Below the pieces are notes generated by a model that was given only the letters and a program-made list of their open reading frames with translations, was not told the DNA's origin and searched no databases. The translations under genes were made by a program, and so were the position numbers. DNA of 64,000 nucleotides from CAZSHG01 sp964606695 [NCBI: uncultured bacterium] (lineage in GTDB: Bacteria > UBP14 > UBA6098): assembly GCA_964606695.1 (NCBI GenBank), contig CAZSHG010000007.1, forward strand, positions 46,565 through 110,564. Reading direction: 5' to 3'. Shown piece by piece: positions 7,684 to 16,998 of this stretch. Each line of letters starts with the position of its first letter. Within the stretch, counting starts at the first letter, position 1.

Positions 7684-9403
7684 ATCCAACTTCTTTCTGA
7701 TTAATTGGAAGCGAGACAACAAATTTCGATCCGACACCGGTCTTGCTTTCCACTTCGATCGTTCCATTCTGAGAAGACACAATCCCATGAACTACAGAAA
7801 GACCCAAACCTGTGCCGTCGCCAACTTCCTTCGTTGTGAAGAAAGGTAAAAAGATCTTTTTACGAATGTCTTCAGGAATACCCTCGCCAGTATCTTCGAT
7901 CTCTATAATTACGGATTCGTCGCAAAGAATAGTCCGTATTGTTAATTTCCCTCCGTTTGGCATAGCCTGAATTGCGTTTACTATAAGATTGACTATTACC
8001 TGATGTATCTGCGCCTGATCAGCATAAATTAGGGGTAAATCGGGCGCTAATTTTCTTACAAGTTCGATTCCTTCTTTCGAGCACCGCGATTCCAGGAAAT
8101 ACAAGCCGTCCGCGACGATTTTATTAATATCGATACTCGTTTTTTTTGTGGGCATCTGCCGTCCGAAAAAGAGCAGTTTGCGAATAACTTCTCGTGAATG
8201 AAGCGAGGCTTTTTCGATTTTTTGCAGGTCATCTGAAATTTCACCGGGGATTTCCTGATTGTTTAGCATTAACTGGACGAATCCAAGTATGTTCGCCAGC
8301 GGTTCGTTTAGTTCGTGTGCGACGCCAGAAGCTAATTGGCCAAGAGTAGCCAACCTGTCCGCGTGTCGAAGTTGTTCCTCCAGTTTCTTCCTTTCCTCGC
8401 GGGCTTCGCGGCGTTCAACTATATTCCCTATCTCGGCGACGATCATATCGAGTAAACGCCGTTCCTCGTCCAGGAAAGGCGATTCCTCGGTCTCGATCTT
8501 ATCTTCGGAATAGAAAACTTCCACGCGCCCGCGTTTTTCTCCAAGGACCATAATATCGGCACGCAAAGACAGGTTGCTGGTGGTGAAATTATCCGTAGTG
8601 AAATCCTTCCCGTCGAGTTCGATAATCGCCGACGTTATGTCGGGATATTGCCAGCCGGGAGGTATCAGTTCGACTATCCCATTCAAGATGTTATCGATTC
8701 CCAGGGATGGATCCTCCACGGTCTGGGATATTCCGTATAGGCATGTCAGTTCCTTGATTCGCTCTTTGCGTTCCGCCTGAGCTCGCTGGATAATCAGGGC
8801 GATTCCCAGCGTCTCACCGGCTTCCTCAAACAGTGCTATTTCCTGTTCGGTGAAAAAGAATTTCGCCCGGCTCTTCATTATCAGCAGACCGACATTTTCT
8901 TCGCCGATACGGATCGGCACAAGCGCTATCGACTCGAAATCCTTCTCGGAATCCAGATTATATCGAAAACCCTTATTTCGTTTTAGGTTGGGATTTGATA
9001 TCTCCGGTGTCCAAAAACTCCCGCGATCGGTGAAATAGTTGAGTTCCGGGTTATATCTGCCGCTCATGACGTCGCCGCATAGCTTCTCGAAATCGGATTC
9101 TCCCATTACAAAAGCCGATCCATTTTGTTCGTGGATTTTGACTATTGGTTTCGCCCGAAAACAATACGACGCCCCCTGTGCCCCCTCGATAGCGCATCTG
9201 CGGAGTTTTTCCCTGCTAATTACGCGTAACTCGATATAATCGCAAGCCGAGAACTCGGCGATGTTCTTCAGAAAAACTTTGAGGAATTCAACACGAGGAG
9301 CTTCCCGAATAGCGAGCATAAGAATACGCCGCGACAACTCCCGGTAACCTTCCCCGAGCCGCCTTTCAATATCGTGTGTATCCAATGGCGCATTTCCATT
9401 CAT
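7676..9403 (-). CDS. soluble PAS/GAF-type sensor histidine kinase
   Basis: 575 residues. There is no membrane segment, so the kinase is cytoplasmic. Residues 35-200 look like a GAF domain ([18 protein letters not shown], later [17 protein letters not shown]), and a second sensory part spans about 210-330. A coiled coil leads into the HisKA box [20 protein letters not shown] with its phospho-His. The ATPase domain has N ([11 protein letters not shown]), G1 (DTGEGIP) and G2 (GTGLGLSV) boxes. The ATG at 9403 is preferred; an upstream TTG at 9439 would add 12 residues, and neither has a clear ribosome site. It pairs with the overlapping NtrC-type regulator. The signal sensed is unknown. Confidence 0.88.
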   Translation of the reverse strand: MNGNAPLDTHDIERRLGEGYRELSRRILMLAIREAPRVEFLKVFLKNIAEFSACDYIELRVISREKLRRCAIEGAQGASYCFRAKPIVKIHEQNGSAFVMGESDFEKLCGDVMSGRYNPELNYFTDRGSFWTPEISNPNLKRNKGFRYNLDSEKDFESIALVPIRIGEENVGLLIMKSRAKFFFTEQEIALFEEAGETLGIALIIQRAQAERKERIKELTCLYGISQTVEDPSLGIDNILNGIVELIPPGWQYPDITSAIIELDGKDFTTDNFTTSNLSLRADIMVLGEKRGRVEVFYSEDKIETEESPFLDEERRLLDMIVAEIGNIVERREAREERKKLEEQLRHADRLATLGQLASGVAHELNEPLANILGFVQLMLNNQEIPGEISDDLQKIEKASLHSREVIRKLLFFGRQMPTKKTSIDINKIVADGLYFLESRCSKEGIELVRKLAPDLPLIYADQAQIHQVIVNLIVNAIQAMPNGGKLTIRTILCDESVIIEIEDTGEGIPEDIRKKIFLPFFTTKEVGDGTGLGLSVVHGIVSSQNGTIEVESKTGVGSKFVVSLPINQKEVGYG

Positions 9404-9633
9404 AGATATGGATTCTATCGATTTTATAACCAAATTCAAGAAAAGATTTTTTATGTTTGAAACCGTATTGCAATAAAACTATAACGACGTCTTGCCGGTT
9501 ATCCTTTTACCACTGATTGGGTTCTGAGTTTCAGGAGTTCATTGAATTACGCCCGCAACGGGTGAAATCCGAACGATTTCGGTTGCTATATAATAATAGG
9601 TGAATATATTTTTGTCGAGGAGGATGAGTAACG

Positions 9634-11934
9634 ATGGGAACAAGAAAAAGGCATCTATTCATATTTTTATTGATTCTGACTGCGGTTTTCGCGGAGTTCG
9701 ACACACTGCAGATAATCGGGCATATCCCCGGCGCGGCTTGCATGTCGGTCGAATATTCCAACGGTAGATTATACGCTGGCGCGGGAAGTTCGCTCTTCAT
9801 TTACGATTGCCTCGCCCCAGCGGATATGGAACTGGCGGGTTACGTCAATTTCATTTCGCTGGTGACGAATATAGTCGTCCGGGACGATTCGATGGTCTTC
9901 GTCGGCGCGAACCATGACGGCCTCTACGCGGTGGATGCCTCCGAACCGGATTTCCCTATAGTCGCGCAATATAAAATGATCGATCACAGCCACTGGATAG
10001 GCGATCTGGAACTTTCCCCTCCCGACACGTTGTGGATGTCGGATTTTAACGGCCTTAAACAGATGCTATTCACCGGTGATACCTTCATCGTTTATGAGGA
10101 ATATTTTGACGGGGATAAGATAGCTGGCGTGGGTTTCAAGGACACTTTGCTCGCGGTTTGCCGTCGCCACGATTGGGGCATTTTGGGCTATGTCGATTTC
10201 TATAAAAGAATGGGGACCGAACTGACTTTCATCGCCAGTTTCGATTCGTCGCGTCTCTGGTATATTATGGACGCTGAATTCGCGGATAATCGCAATGATA
10301 TTATATACGTCCTCGGCGGAAGCCCTAATCTCGGTGCTGATGGTGATTTTTACGCGCTCCATTACGACGGCGATTCTCTCTACGTTGCAGACGGTCATAA
10401 GTTCAGCGGCATTCCCATGTTCGCGCAAACATATATAATGAACATGGACTCAAAGAACGATACGGTTTTCCTCGCCACTATGGCGGCATTATACTGGTCG
10501 TCTCTTGATTCCACCTGGTCGGACTGCCCGGCCCTCGACGGTAATTTTCTTCCGGATTCCATGCCTATAATCGGGCATTTCGTGCCGGGGCTGTGGTTCT
10601 TTGACGTCGCCCTGCACGACGATTACCCCGCACTCGCCACTGGCTCGGAGTGGTTGGGCGTCTGGTGGACGAGCATAGCAGATTTCGACGAGAGACTCGA
10701 CACAATCAGAACTTACCCCACCGGCGGATGGGGACAGCATTCGTATCTCTACGGCGGCGACACGTTATTCATCGCTATGGAGGGCTACGGTGTGGCTGTA
10801 TTCGATGTCGGAGAGCCGTCGGTGCCGGAACGGGTGGGGAGAATACCGGGTTCCTTTGCCCACGATATGGCTTTCCTGGATTCGATAATATGTGTTGCGA
10901 GAAGCGCTAAGTTCATATTCTTCAATCTTGCACCCTTCTGGCGTGGAGGCGAAATCGAAGTGTTAGACACCTTCGAGGTGCCGCTTGTTTTCGGGGAAAC
11001 GCATATCTGTCATTCGCTGGCGTTGATGGAGACCAACGACGACACGTTCTTCGTCCTCGCCACCAGCGACGAGGGGATAAATCTCATAGATCCGCGAGAT
11101 ATCCCGGGTGTCTATACCCACGCGCATTTCTTCGATAACACTGATCCTCTGGACGTTCGATGTTGTTACGATACATTATTTGTGATGATGACGGATAGTT
11201 TCCACGTGGCCTGGTTCGACGGCGACACTATCGAATCTATTTACGATTGCGCGACGCCCGGCGAGGCACTCGGTTTTTATAAAGGCGGGGATTTCGTCGC
11301 TATCGCATGTAAAGGCCCGGGTGTTTTCTGGTATAGATGGGAAGCGGATTCACTCGCTCTAATCGGCAATTGGAATCCATGGGGTTTATGCGCGGATGTG
11401 GAATATTTCGACAGCCTATTATATATCGCCTGCGCGGGCGAGGGGCTTTATATCCTCGATATCGAGGATTTCCCGGCGATAGATACTCTGGCATGGTTCC
11501 CCGGTTCGGGCGGCTGGGAATTCCTTCAATACGGCAGTCAGCATGTCTATTTCGGCCCGGACAGCACGATATTCCTATCCGATTATCACGCGGCGTGTTA
11601 TATTCTTGAAAAATACGTGCGCGATCCTTACTACATCCGTGAAAATGGAGTGGATATACCCAAATCGCACACAATTTGGTCCTCCCCAAATCCGTTTAAT
11701 TCCAGCGTTCAGATCGAAGTGAAGAAAAAGGGAGTGAATTCCGCCCCCCGCGAAATTTCCATCTACGATGTTAAAGGCAGGTTGATCGATAAGATCGAAC
11801 CCGATCCCATCGAGCGGGAAACAGTAGCTTCTTACACCTGGCGACCGGACGAAATTACCCCGTCGGGCCTTTACCTGGTTAAGGCCGAAGTATCCGGCGA
11901 AATACTAACCGCCGGAATCGTATTCCTTAAATAG
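9634..11934 (+). CDS. secreted beta-propeller protein with sorting domain
   Basis: 766 residues. Residues 1-20 form a signal peptide (RKRHLFIFLLILTAVFA). Residues 25-670 consist of repeated LVIVD-like blades: short hydrophobic strands of the type LYAGAGSSLFIYD, FVGANHDGLYAVD and LYIACAGEGLYILD, recurring about every 45-60 residues. The final ~85 residues are a sorting domain (SSPNPFNSSVQIEV, ISIYDVKGRLID, WRPDEITPSGLYLVKA, end TAGIVFLK). A surface or secreted binding role is likely, with no catalytic motif seen. GAGGAGG stands 12-18 bases before the ATG, and the gene converges on the next one with only 5 bases between stops. Confidence 0.8.
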   Translation: MGTRKRHLFIFLLILTAVFAEFDTLQIIGHIPGAACMSVEYSNGRLYAGAGSSLFIYDCLAPADMELAGYVNFISLVTNIVVRDDSMVFVGANHDGLYAVDASEPDFPIVAQYKMIDHSHWIGDLELSPPDTLWMSDFNGLKQMLFTGDTFIVYEEYFDGDKIAGVGFKDTLLAVCRRHDWGILGYVDFYKRMGTELTFIASFDSSRLWYIMDAEFADNRNDIIYVLGGSPNLGADGDFYALHYDGDSLYVADGHKFSGIPMFAQTYIMNMDSKNDTVFLATMAALYWSSLDSTWSDCPALDGNFLPDSMPIIGHFVPGLWFFDVALHDDYPALATGSEWLGVWWTSIADFDERLDTIRTYPTGGWGQHSYLYGGDTLFIAMEGYGVAVFDVGEPSVPERVGRIPGSFAHDMAFLDSIICVARSAKFIFFNLAPFWRGGEIEVLDTFEVPLVFGETHICHSLALMETNDDTFFVLATSDEGINLIDPRDIPGVYTHAHFFDNTDPLDVRCCYDTLFVMMTDSFHVAWFDGDTIESIYDCATPGEALGFYKGGDFVAIACKGPGVFWYRWEADSLALIGNWNPWGLCADVEYFDSLLYIACAGEGLYILDIEDFPAIDTLAWFPGSGGWEFLQYGSQHVYFGPDSTIFLSDYHAACYILEKYVRDPYYIRENGVDIPKSHTIWSSPNPFNSSVQIEVKKKGVNSAPREISIYDVKGRLIDKIEPDPIERETVASYTWRPDEITPSGLYLVKAEVSGEILTAGIVFLK

Positions 11935-11939
11935 CCTCC

Positions 11940-12353
11940 TTAAGACGGCTGAGCCGGCGGCGGCGGAGGGGGAGATTCCGGTGCCGAAGTGCTCATCCCG
12001 GAAAACCAGGCCTTGCTTTCCTCGTCGGTGAATCCTATAAGCAGGATGATCCCCAACACCGTCCCGATCGGGATATTGAAGAGCATCAATATTGCCAGGA
12101 TAAATCCCACCGTCTTCGCCCAGTTCTTCTTTTCGTGGATTCCCTTGGCAATGGCGAAATATAGCCAGCCAATCAGGACTCCGATAACAATATAAACTAT
12201 TCCCATTATTACCAGGCCGATAGTGCTTTCCTTTTCGCCGGAAACAAATCCCATAATGGTAATAATTATGCCGGCGAGTATTCCGCCGATGAGGATAATC
12301 CATGCGAGGACCTTGAAGATCGTCGCGTTCGTTTTGAGTTTTTGTGGAATCAT
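11940..12353 (-). CDS. four-helix membrane protein of unknown function
   Basis: 137 residues with about four hydrophobic segments (roughly 13-37, 46-68, 80-97 and 98-108) and a short acidic loop DEESKAW near 112. The tail ends in a run of seven prolines. No family is recognised. Its 3' end nearly touches that of the converging propeller gene. It follows a second small membrane-protein gene by 10 bases, so the two probably share a transcript with yifB. Confidence 0.65.
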   Translation of the reverse strand: MIPQKLKTNATIFKVLAWIILIGGILAGIIITIMGFVSGEKESTIGLVIMGIVYIVIGVLIGWLYFAIAKGIHEKKNWAKTVGFILAILMLFNIPIGTVLGIILLIGFTDEESKAWFSGMSTSAPESPPPPPPAQPS

Positions 12354-12363
12354 TTTACTCCCT

Positions 12364-12633
12364 TTACTTTTTTTCCTCGTTTTCGATTACTTCGCCTTCA
12401 GATTTAGGCCTGTCAATCGAAGCTTCGATAGCCTCTCTTAATGATTTAAGTTCTTCTTCCATTTCCTCGATCTTGCCGGATTTTTCTTTACGGTAAACTC
12501 TGTAGGAAATTCCCAACGCCAGTAGTAACATCAGCACTGAAAATACGTAAACATAGGTTTGTGGGAAACCCAACAGAAGATACGATATCTGAAACAAACC
12601 AAGAAGAATAACAAGCACTATCCATGCGATCAT
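12364..12633 (-). CDS. small membrane protein with cytoplasmic coiled coil
   Basis: 89 residues. Two hydrophobic helices (2-22 and 27-46) are followed by a strongly charged segment KIEEMEEELKSLREAIEAS that should form a coiled coil. The start is fixed by GAGGAGG at the right distance from the ATG at 12633. It begins 2 bases after the yifB stop, which implies cotranscription. No function is recognised. Confidence 0.65.
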   Translation of the reverse strand: MIAWIVLVILLGLFQISYLLLGFPQTYVYVFSVLMLLLALGISYRVYRKEKSGKIEEMEEELKSLREAIEASIDRPKSEGEVIENEEKK

Positions 12634-12635
12634 AT

Positions 12636-14177
12636 CTAACCTCCTCGCCAATATTTTCTATCGAGGCTTCGGTATTGAACGGCTTCGGAAACATGGTGCG
12701 GCGCTATTTCGTTGGCACCCTCGAGGTCCGCTATCGTCCTCGACAGTTTTAATATACGATCGTAGGCTCTCGCTGACAAGCCCATCTTTGTTATAGCCAT
12801 TTTCAAAAGCGATTCGCCGGCGTCGTCCAGTTTGCAGAATTTGCGGATCATCTTCGTTCGCATGTCCGCATTGGAGAAAACACCCTTTATCGATTTGAAC
12901 CTATTGTTCTGATGCCTTCTCGCCCTGGATACTCTTTCGCGAATCGTATCGGAAGTTTCGCCGGTGCTCGGGCCGGACAATTCGGTGTATTTCACCGACG
13001 GCACCTCGATATGTATATCTATCCTGTCCAACAAAGGCCCGGATATTTTCCCGACATAATTCTGGATTTGCGCCGGCGTGCAGGTGCATTCGTGGAAAGG
13101 ATCGCCGAAATATCCGCAAGGGCATGGATTCAACGCGCCGACCAGGGTGAAATTTGCCGGATATTCCAATGTTATAGCCGCGCGGGCGATTACCACGTGT
13201 CCGTCCTCCAGCGGTTGACGCATGACCTCCAGCACGTTCTTTTTGAATTCGGGAAGTTCATCGAGGAACAGGACGCCGTGATGCGCGAGTGAAACCTCGC
13301 CCGGCTTAGGATATGTCCCCCCGCCTATCAAGCCCGCGTCCGATATCGTGTGATGCGGAGATCTGAAAGGCCGCGAGCCGACAAGGGCGGTATTTCTCGG
13401 CAAGACCCCAGCCACCGAATGAATCTTGGTCGTTTCCAGCGCCTCTTCGAGAGTTAACGGAGGCAGTATCGAGGGGAATCTGCGCGCGAGCATGGTTTTA
13501 CCCGAACCGGGAGGGCCTATCATAAGGACGTTGTGTCCTCCGGCGGCGGCTACTTCCAGCGCACGTTTGACATGCTCCTGCCCTCGAACGTCCGAGAAAT
13601 CGGCGATATATCGCCCGGAGGACTCGAAAACATCGCGCAAACTGACCTTGAACTCATCGATAACAAGTTCGCCTACCAGAAAATCGACTACCTCGGCCAG
13701 ATTTTCCGCGGGATAAACCGGTGCGCCCTGGGCAATCGCCGCCTCCTTGGCGTTTTCTTTTGGGAGGATAATTCCATCCGCGCCGATTTTTTTTGCCAGA
13801 AGCGCGATTGGTAAAACCCCGCGAACCGGCGCGAGTGCCCCGTCGAGACCGAGTTCGCCGATTATCACGTAATTCTCGAGATCGTGATTCTCTATTATGT
13901 CGAGGGCTTTTATCAAACCCACAGCCATGGGCAAATCGAAGGCACTGCCCTCTTTTTTGACGTCGGCGGGCGCGAGATTAATCGTGATCCTGCCCTGAGG
14001 AAAGGGAAATCCCGAGTTCTTAATCGCGCTGGCCACACGTTCACGGCTCTCCTTGACCGCATTATCCGGCAAACCCACGACGGTGAACGCCGGCAATTTC
14101 GCGGTGATATCTACCTCTACTTCGACCTTGTAAGCGTCGATTCCTAAAACAGCCGCTGATGTAACTCTTGCGAACAT
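12636..14177 (-). CDS. yifB: YifB/ComM-family AAA+ ATPase (Mg-chelatase-like)
   Basis: 513 residues. Residues 1-160 form the N-terminal domain with FTVVGLPDNAVKESRERV and INLAPADVKKEGSAFDLPMA, characteristic of ComM/YifB. The AAA+ core has Walker A MIGPPGSGKTMLARRFP near 220 and the Mg-chelatase signature (RSPHHTISDAGLIGGG, GVLFLDELPEF). A zinc-like cluster CPCGYFGDPFHECTC sits near 360. ComM is a branch-migration helicase used in natural transformation, so this gene hints at homologous integration of DNA. The C-terminal helical domain (GLSARAYDRILKLSRTIADL) is complete. Confidence 0.93.
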   Translation of the reverse strand: MFARVTSAAVLGIDAYKVEVEVDITAKLPAFTVVGLPDNAVKESRERVASAIKNSGFPFPQGRITINLAPADVKKEGSAFDLPMAVGLIKALDIIENHDLENYVIIGELGLDGALAPVRGVLPIALLAKKIGADGIILPKENAKEAAIAQGAPVYPAENLAEVVDFLVGELVIDEFKVSLRDVFESSGRYIADFSDVRGQEHVKRALEVAAAGGHNVLMIGPPGSGKTMLARRFPSILPPLTLEEALETTKIHSVAGVLPRNTALVGSRPFRSPHHTISDAGLIGGGTYPKPGEVSLAHHGVLFLDELPEFKKNVLEVMRQPLEDGHVVIARAAITLEYPANFTLVGALNPCPCGYFGDPFHECTCTPAQIQNYVGKISGPLLDRIDIHIEVPSVKYTELSGPSTGETSDTIRERVSRARRHQNNRFKSIKGVFSNADMRTKMIRKFCKLDDAGESLLKMAITKMGLSARAYDRILKLSRTIADLEGANEIAPHHVSEAVQYRSLDRKYWRGG

Positions 14178-14262
14178 ATCTTCTGAACCTCAGTCTAATT
14201 AACTCCTCCTAACATACAACACCCATCGCGGGATGTAAAGCTAATTTTATTAGAATTTAACC

Positions 14263-14291
14263 TTGACAAAAGAGGCGACGCGAAATATAAT
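14263..14291 (+). promoter_or_regulatory. consensus sigma-70 promoter for tRNA-Asn
   Basis: TTGACA (14263-14268) and TATAAT (14286-14291) are both perfect, with 17-base spacing. The tRNA 5' end is 16 bases further on. Confidence 0.9.
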
Positions 14292-14307
14292 TAGCGTGGT
14301 TTGACAA

Positions 14308-14380
14308 TCCGGAGTAGCTCAGTTGGTAGAGCAGGTGGCTGTTAACCACCGGGCCGTGGGTTCGAGTCCCTCCTCCGGAG
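14308..14380 (+). tRNA. tRNA-Asn (anticodon GTT)
   Basis: The acceptor stem is TCCGGAG/CTCCGGA with discriminator G. The D arm contains AGCTCAGTTGGTAGAGC. The anticodon stem is GGTGG/CCACC around loop CTGTTAA, with GTT at 14341-14343. The T arm is GTGGGTTCGAGTCCC-like. CCA is not encoded. The gene stands alone between its own promoter and terminator. Confidence 0.97.
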
Positions 14381-14386
14381 AAAATT

Positions 14387-14422
14387 AAATCGCCGTCTTC
14401 GATAATGAGGGCGGCGATTTTT
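14387..14422 (+). terminator. rho-independent terminator of tRNA-Asn
   Basis: The 9-bp stem AAATCGCCG/CGGCGATTT (14387-14395 with 14412-14420) is followed by T residues, 6 bases after the tRNA end. Confidence 0.8.
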
Positions 14423-14453
14423 GTTTCCATGCGAAATCGGCTGGCATGGATCA

Positions 14454-14996
14454 TCACTTCGGCGAATTCTTCATCCTCGACGACACCGCAAAAGCGAAAA
14501 TTCCTCTCTGAGAAATGACTACTCCTTTCTCGGATGCCGAAAAACTTTTCGCAGAAATACTCAACCATAGGGATTGCAGGCCGATTTCGCGATTCACGCC
14601 CCCTGAGCCTTGCTTATAGTCCATCTGGGCAGAAGGGGGATTACAGTGTGCACCACCGCGCACTTCGACCCGTGGGGTCATGAAGTCAGGCTCAGTGAGC
14701 GGCTGGACTAAGCCACCATTCACGTCGAACACCTCGATTCGTTGGGGCGCGTCGAAGGAGATATTAATCGCGAAATTGAAGGGGTTTGGCCAGGCGGAAA
14801 TCTCGAATGCCACCGGTTTCGCGGAGGGCGAATTCTCCTCGATGCCGGTATAGCCGAGCGAGTCGGTTTTAATGAGATAGATGTCGCCACGGTTTTTTGC
14901 TATAATCATTATCAAACACACCGGCGATAATGTGCCCGCCGTCGGACCTCTGGATTACGATATAACCTATGTCGTCCCCACTACCTTCGTAAGTTC
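14454..14996 (-). pseudogene. decayed 3' end of a secreted repeat protein with sorting domain
   Basis: Read leftwards, RTYEGSGDDIGYIVIQRSDG then GHIIAG resembles the Tyr-Gly-Gly-Ser repeats of secreted beta-propeller proteins. A frame change within a run of A (about 14895) leads to GDIYLIKTDSLG, and then a sorting domain begins (FEISAWPNPFNFAINISF, IEVFDVNG). The domain is then interrupted at about 14705 by a structured element and never reaches the usual GIYLVKA end. There is no start codon or signal peptide, and stops lie upstream in all frames. This is a gene remnant beside the tRNA. The downstream boundary is approximate. Confidence 0.65.
14603..14695. repeat. structured element: enclosing stem with two inner hairpins
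   Basis: CTGAGCCT (14603-14610) pairs with AGGCTCAG (14688-14695). Inside lie GTGTGC/GCGCAC (14646-14651 with 14658-14663) and GACCC-GTG-GGGTC (14667-14679), the latter extended by TTC/GAA. The element sits inside the decayed sorting domain. It looks like a small mobile or REP-like palindromic insert, but no second copy exists in this window to prove mobility. Confidence 0.45.
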
Positions 14997-15218
14997 TAAC
15001 GACCAATCAGATCGAGATACTCTTCAGGTCTTTTCGCGCAAGAACCCGTAAACTAAGGGGTTGATATACATATGAATCACAAAAAGGAATGTTAATCTTA
15101 ACCGCTGACTCAAAAGGAATCCTAAATAAATACACATAATTAATGACAAACTCCGAAAGACTGTAAAGCGTTCATAATAGCGTTTTCCGCTGGTTTCGTA
15201 TATTTATTTTCTTTTCTC
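14997..15218. other. AT-rich intergenic stretch
   Basis: No reading frame, hairpin or RNA gene is visible between the gene remnant and the promoter of the TldD-like gene. Confidence 0.5.
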
Positions 15219-15247
15219 TTTACAAATACGGCGCGCTAGATTATTTT
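15219..15247 (+). promoter_or_regulatory. putative promoter of the exported TldD/TldE-like pair
   Basis: TTTACA (15219-15224) and TATTTT (15242-15247) with 17-base spacing lie about 50 bases before the ATG at 15298. Confidence 0.5.
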
Positions 15248-15297
15248 GAAATGAAATAAAAAATTTTCAAGATATTCGAATATGAAAGGCAGGATTT

Positions 15298-16986
15298 ATG
15301 AGTGATATGAGAATACTGGTTGTCATCATCTCACTTTGCGCTCTGGCTTTTTGCGCCGAGACTCATCTTCTGGACGCAATGCAGACGGAACTCGACCGTT
15401 CGACTGGCACGCTTGCGGATTCGGGAGCGGCTCCGCTTTATTTTCTCGGATACGAAATCATGGAGAAATCCGGGCAGAATATGTCCGCGCAGTTCGGGAG
15501 CATAAGCGATTACGGCGTCGATTATCCCCGGAGGATTCTGGACGTCGATCTGCGCGTGGGCGATTACAAACTCGACAATACCCATCCGCTTTCCGAACGC
15601 GATTGGTTCGCATACCTGCGCGATTTCGGGATGTCCTCGGCAATCCCAATCGACGGCTCGCCGGAGACGATTCGACATTACATCTGGCTGGTTACGGACA
15701 GGAAATTCCAGCACGCTCAGGAGGATTATATCAAGGTGCAGGGCGATGTTGCGGTGAAGGTCGAAAAGGAGGATACCTCGGCGGACTTCTCCCGCGCAGA
15801 ACCGGAGGTTTATATCGGCGAAATCGAGCATATCGCGATCGACTCGGCGGAATGGGCGTCTAAGTTGAAGGCATATTCCGCGCGCTTTTCCGGCAACGAT
15901 TTCTTGCTGGATTCGCGCGTGAGCCTGAACGTCGATAATCTCGATAAGTTCATCGTCAACAGCGAGGGCACGAGGCTTCAGTTCAGCGAGCCGAGGATTT
16001 ATCTGTCCATTTATGCGTCGGTCAAAGCCGATGACGGTATGCAACTTTACCTTTACGATAGCTATATGGGCGACAGTTTCGACGATTTGCCCTCAGACGA
16101 CGAGATTTACGCAGACATCGACCTGATGTTAGAAGATTTACGCACACTCAAGGACGCGCCCACGGTCGAGCCATACACCTGCCCGGCGATCTTGCGCAAC
16201 CGCGCGGCTGGAGTCTTTTTCCATGAGATATTCGGGCATCGGTTGGAAGGACATCGCCAGGAGATAGAGGACGAGGGGCAGACTTTCGTAAAGAAAGTCG
16301 GGCAGTCCGTGCTTCCGGATTTCCTCTCGGTTTACGACGATCCTTCATTGTCCGAGTTCGAGGGCAATTTTCTCAACGGACATTATATGTTCGACGACGA
16401 GGGAGTCAGGGCACAACGGGCGGACGTCGTCAGGGATGGCATACTCAGCGATTTCCTGATGTCGCGCAATCCAATCGAGGGATTCGATAAATCCAACGGC
16501 CACGGCAGGCGGTCTTCCGGCAACGACGTCGTCGCGCGGCAGGGGAATCTTATTGTCGAATCGAGCAAAACGGTGCCTTTCGACGAACTGCGCACGACGC
16601 TAATCGATAAATGCAAAGAACAGGGCAAGGACTGGGGGCTTATATTCGACGATATCTCCGGCGGATTCACCATGACGATGCGATATCTGCCCCAATCTTA
16701 TAAGGTAATCCCGCTGAAGGTCTGGCGCGTTTATACCGACGGCAGGCCGGACGAACTCGTCCGGGGAGTCGATATAGTCGGCACGCCGCTGACGAGTTTC
16801 AGCATGATAAGCGCGACCGGCGACGATCCTTACATATTCAACGGAATGTGCGGCGCGGAATCCGGCAGAGTGCCTGTTTCCGCGGTGTCTCCGTCCGTTC
16901 TCGTGGATCAGATCGAGGTCGAGAAAAAATACAAGGGCACGGACAAACCGCCGATTCTACCCGCCCCGAAATCCGTCGTGAAGTAA
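15298..16986 (+). CDS. exported TldD-like zinc metalloprotease
   Basis: 562 residues. A signal peptide (RILVVIISLCALAFC, residues 5-19) precedes a TldD/PmbA (peptidase U62) fold. The zinc motif HEIFGHRLEGH near residue 310 matches the HExxxH of TldD. The C-terminal NGMCGAESGRVPVSAVSP keeps the Cys that serves as the additional zinc ligand in TldD. FDDEGVRAQRADVVRDGILSDF is also typical. Cytoplasmic TldD/TldE processes peptides such as microcin B17 and pyrroloquinoline precursors; here the signal peptide predicts action outside the cytoplasm. The homologous, metal-site-less partner starts 12 bases after the stop. Confidence 0.88.
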   Translation: MSDMRILVVIISLCALAFCAETHLLDAMQTELDRSTGTLADSGAAPLYFLGYEIMEKSGQNMSAQFGSISDYGVDYPRRILDVDLRVGDYKLDNTHPLSERDWFAYLRDFGMSSAIPIDGSPETIRHYIWLVTDRKFQHAQEDYIKVQGDVAVKVEKEDTSADFSRAEPEVYIGEIEHIAIDSAEWASKLKAYSARFSGNDFLLDSRVSLNVDNLDKFIVNSEGTRLQFSEPRIYLSIYASVKADDGMQLYLYDSYMGDSFDDLPSDDEIYADIDLMLEDLRTLKDAPTVEPYTCPAILRNRAAGVFFHEIFGHRLEGHRQEIEDEGQTFVKKVGQSVLPDFLSVYDDPSLSEFEGNFLNGHYMFDDEGVRAQRADVVRDGILSDFLMSRNPIEGFDKSNGHGRRSSGNDVVARQGNLIVESSKTVPFDELRTTLIDKCKEQGKDWGLIFDDISGGFTMTMRYLPQSYKVIPLKVWRVYTDGRPDELVRGVDIVGTPLTSFSMISATGDDPYIFNGMCGAESGRVPVSAVSPSVLVDQIEVEKKYKGTDKPPILPAPKSVVK

Positions 16987-16998
16987 GAGGAGGAAATA

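Noticed and set aside
14257-14568. Minus-strand open frame reading GGGTRTHGPVVNSHLLYQL
   Set aside because: It is the antisense of the tRNA-Asn gene, a well-known artefact in protein databases.
14640-14670. About 25 bases resembling the right arm of a human Alu repeat
   Set aside because: The match is short and needs a gap; the surrounding sequence is bacterial and continuous with a sorting-domain remnant, so contamination is unlikely.
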